Of a stretch of DNA of 64,000 nucleotides, positions 63,485 through 64,000 are shown in pieces. This DNA is from Blautia sp. (lineage in GTDB: Bacteria > Bacillota > Clostridia > Lachnospirales > Lachnospiraceae). Where the stretch lies: NCBI GenBank assembly GCA_022769545.1, contig JALEJS010000013.1, positions 124,001 through 188,000 of the forward strand. The letters are read 5' to 3'. A program made the position numbers and the translations under genes. The notes beneath the pieces are model-generated. The model saw only the letters and a list, made by a program, of their open reading frames with translations. It was not told where the DNA came from and searched no databases. Within the stretch, counting starts at the first letter, position 1. Each line of letters begins with the position of its first letter.

Positions 63485-64000
63485 TCAGGAAATCTCCAGG
63501 ATTTCCGTTGTCCGGAATGCCTCTTCCATCAACGCGTCAATCTTCTCATTCAGTTTTTCCTCCGAACGGCGAATCACCTTCAGGTTAGGTTTCGTCACCG
63601 GATGCTTCGCCACAAAAATGGTGCAGCAATCCTCGAACGGCTGAATGGAAGTCTCAAAGGTATCAATCTCTCTGGATATTTCCACAATTTCCTGCTTGTC
63701 AAAGCCGATGACCGGGCGATATACCGGAAGTGTACACACCTCGTTCGTCGCAGCAAGGCTCTGCAATGTCTGACTTGCCACCTGACCGATGCTCTCGCCC
63801 GTGATCAGACCCAGGCAGCCGCTTTCCTGTGCAAAATGCTCTGCAATACGCATCATATAACGGCGCATGATGATCGTAAGCTCCTCGTGGGGACACTGAT
63901 CATAGATATACAGCTGGATATCCGTAAAATTCACAATGTGAAGTCGGATCGGACCGCTGTATCTTGCCACCAGACGGGCAAGATCCACCACCTTCTGCTT
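63485..64000 (-). CDS. thiI: tRNA 4-thiouridine synthase, C-terminal part (5' end outside)
   Basis: About 171 residues, in frame to the window edge. The PP-loop ATPase part of ThiI is seen in CLGLITGESIGQVASQTLQSL, then PVYRPVIGFDKQEIVEISRE and CCTIFVAKHPVTKP. The Cys pair CC is at the position of the first catalytic Cys of Gram-positive ThiI without the rhodanese domain. The protein thiolates U8 of tRNA. The N-terminal THUMP domain is outside the window. Confidence 0.9.
   Translation of the reverse strand, partial: KQKVVDLARLVARYSGPIRLHIVNFTDIQLYIYDQCPHEELTIIMRRYMMRIAEHFAQESGCLGLITGESIGQVASQTLQSLAATNEVCTLPVYRPVIGFDKQEIVEISREIDTFETSIQPFEDCCTIFVAKHPVTKPNLKVIRRSEEKLNEKIDALMEEAFRTTEILEIS

Noticed and set aside
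1-64000. CRISPR arrays, tRNA genes, insertion sequences or prophage genes
   Set aside because: Reading through the gaps showed no regular spacer-repeat arrays, no tRNA-like TTCGAAT arms in cloverleaf context and no transposase, integrase or phage structural motifs.

Overview
The window looks like the chromosome of a spore-forming, gut-type Clostridium relative, most likely Lachnospiraceae (Bacillota); the genus cannot be fixed from sequence alone. The evidence is the spoIIGA-sigE pair, a sigK gene, a T-box leader on thrS, the ireB-ruvX-yrzB-mltG-trmR-trhP conserved block, strong GGAGG ribosome sites with occasional GTG and TTG starts, and protein families (DUF4860, DUF5716, DUF5717) that I know mainly from Lachnospiraceae. 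I saw no rRNA, tRNA, insertion sequence, prophage or CRISPR array. Most genes lie on the minus strand.

Layout. 1-3430 (+): the tail of a type IV pilus-like operon (pseudopilin-like membrane proteins, PilT-type ATPase, papain-fold protein). 3664-5726 (-): radical SAM protein and ferredoxin-type aldo/keto reductase. 5924-7515 (-): sigE and its processing protease spoIIGA, with a Spo0A-type promoter nested in a terminator. 7665-9387: divergent aroD and aroE. 9398-11712 (-): thrS with a T-box. 11826-13081 (-): YdcF-like and SEC-C proteins. 13391-20678 (-): a tightly overlapped six-gene cluster made of a PEP-synthase-like ATP-binding protein, a circularly permuted ATP-grasp, an alpha-E protein, a transglutaminase-fold protein and two aspartoacylase-like proteins, one of which has lost its metal ligands. 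This is the best candidate for an undescribed pathway.

20777-30531: a sugar-uptake locus with a YesN/YesM-type two-component system, an ABC importer without its own ATPase, a GH120-like beta-helix glycosidase and an AraC regulator, probably for xylo-oligosaccharides. 30541-33185: a ZIP metal transporter and an alanine/glycine symporter, separated by a structured RNA candidate that I could not name. 33290-39810: a small unknown protein, MATE exporter, hydrolase-NUDIX fusion, Ogt repair protein, an orphan ParA with a tiny Lys/Ala-rich partner, peptidase T and a membrane HAD protein. 39867-45300 (-): purA and purB flanking a DUF2207/LemA pair. 45383-47630 (-): polar amino-acid ABC importer.

47750-54274 (-): ribokinase followed by an actin-fold DUF5716 protein, a 1179-residue DUF5717 protein and a TPR-like protein, a second candidate undescribed module. 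54412-55922 (+): sigK lacking a pro-sequence, then a secreted wall-binding transglutaminase-fold protein. 55979-63028 (-): tRNA wobble-uridine modification (trhP, trmR), a short MltG-like protein, YlbF, RNase J, DUF1292, RuvX, IreB and MtaB. 63184-64000: a His-less HPr-like protein (+) and the 3' part of thiI (-).

Calls rest on reading translated sequence and recognising motifs; no database search was run.
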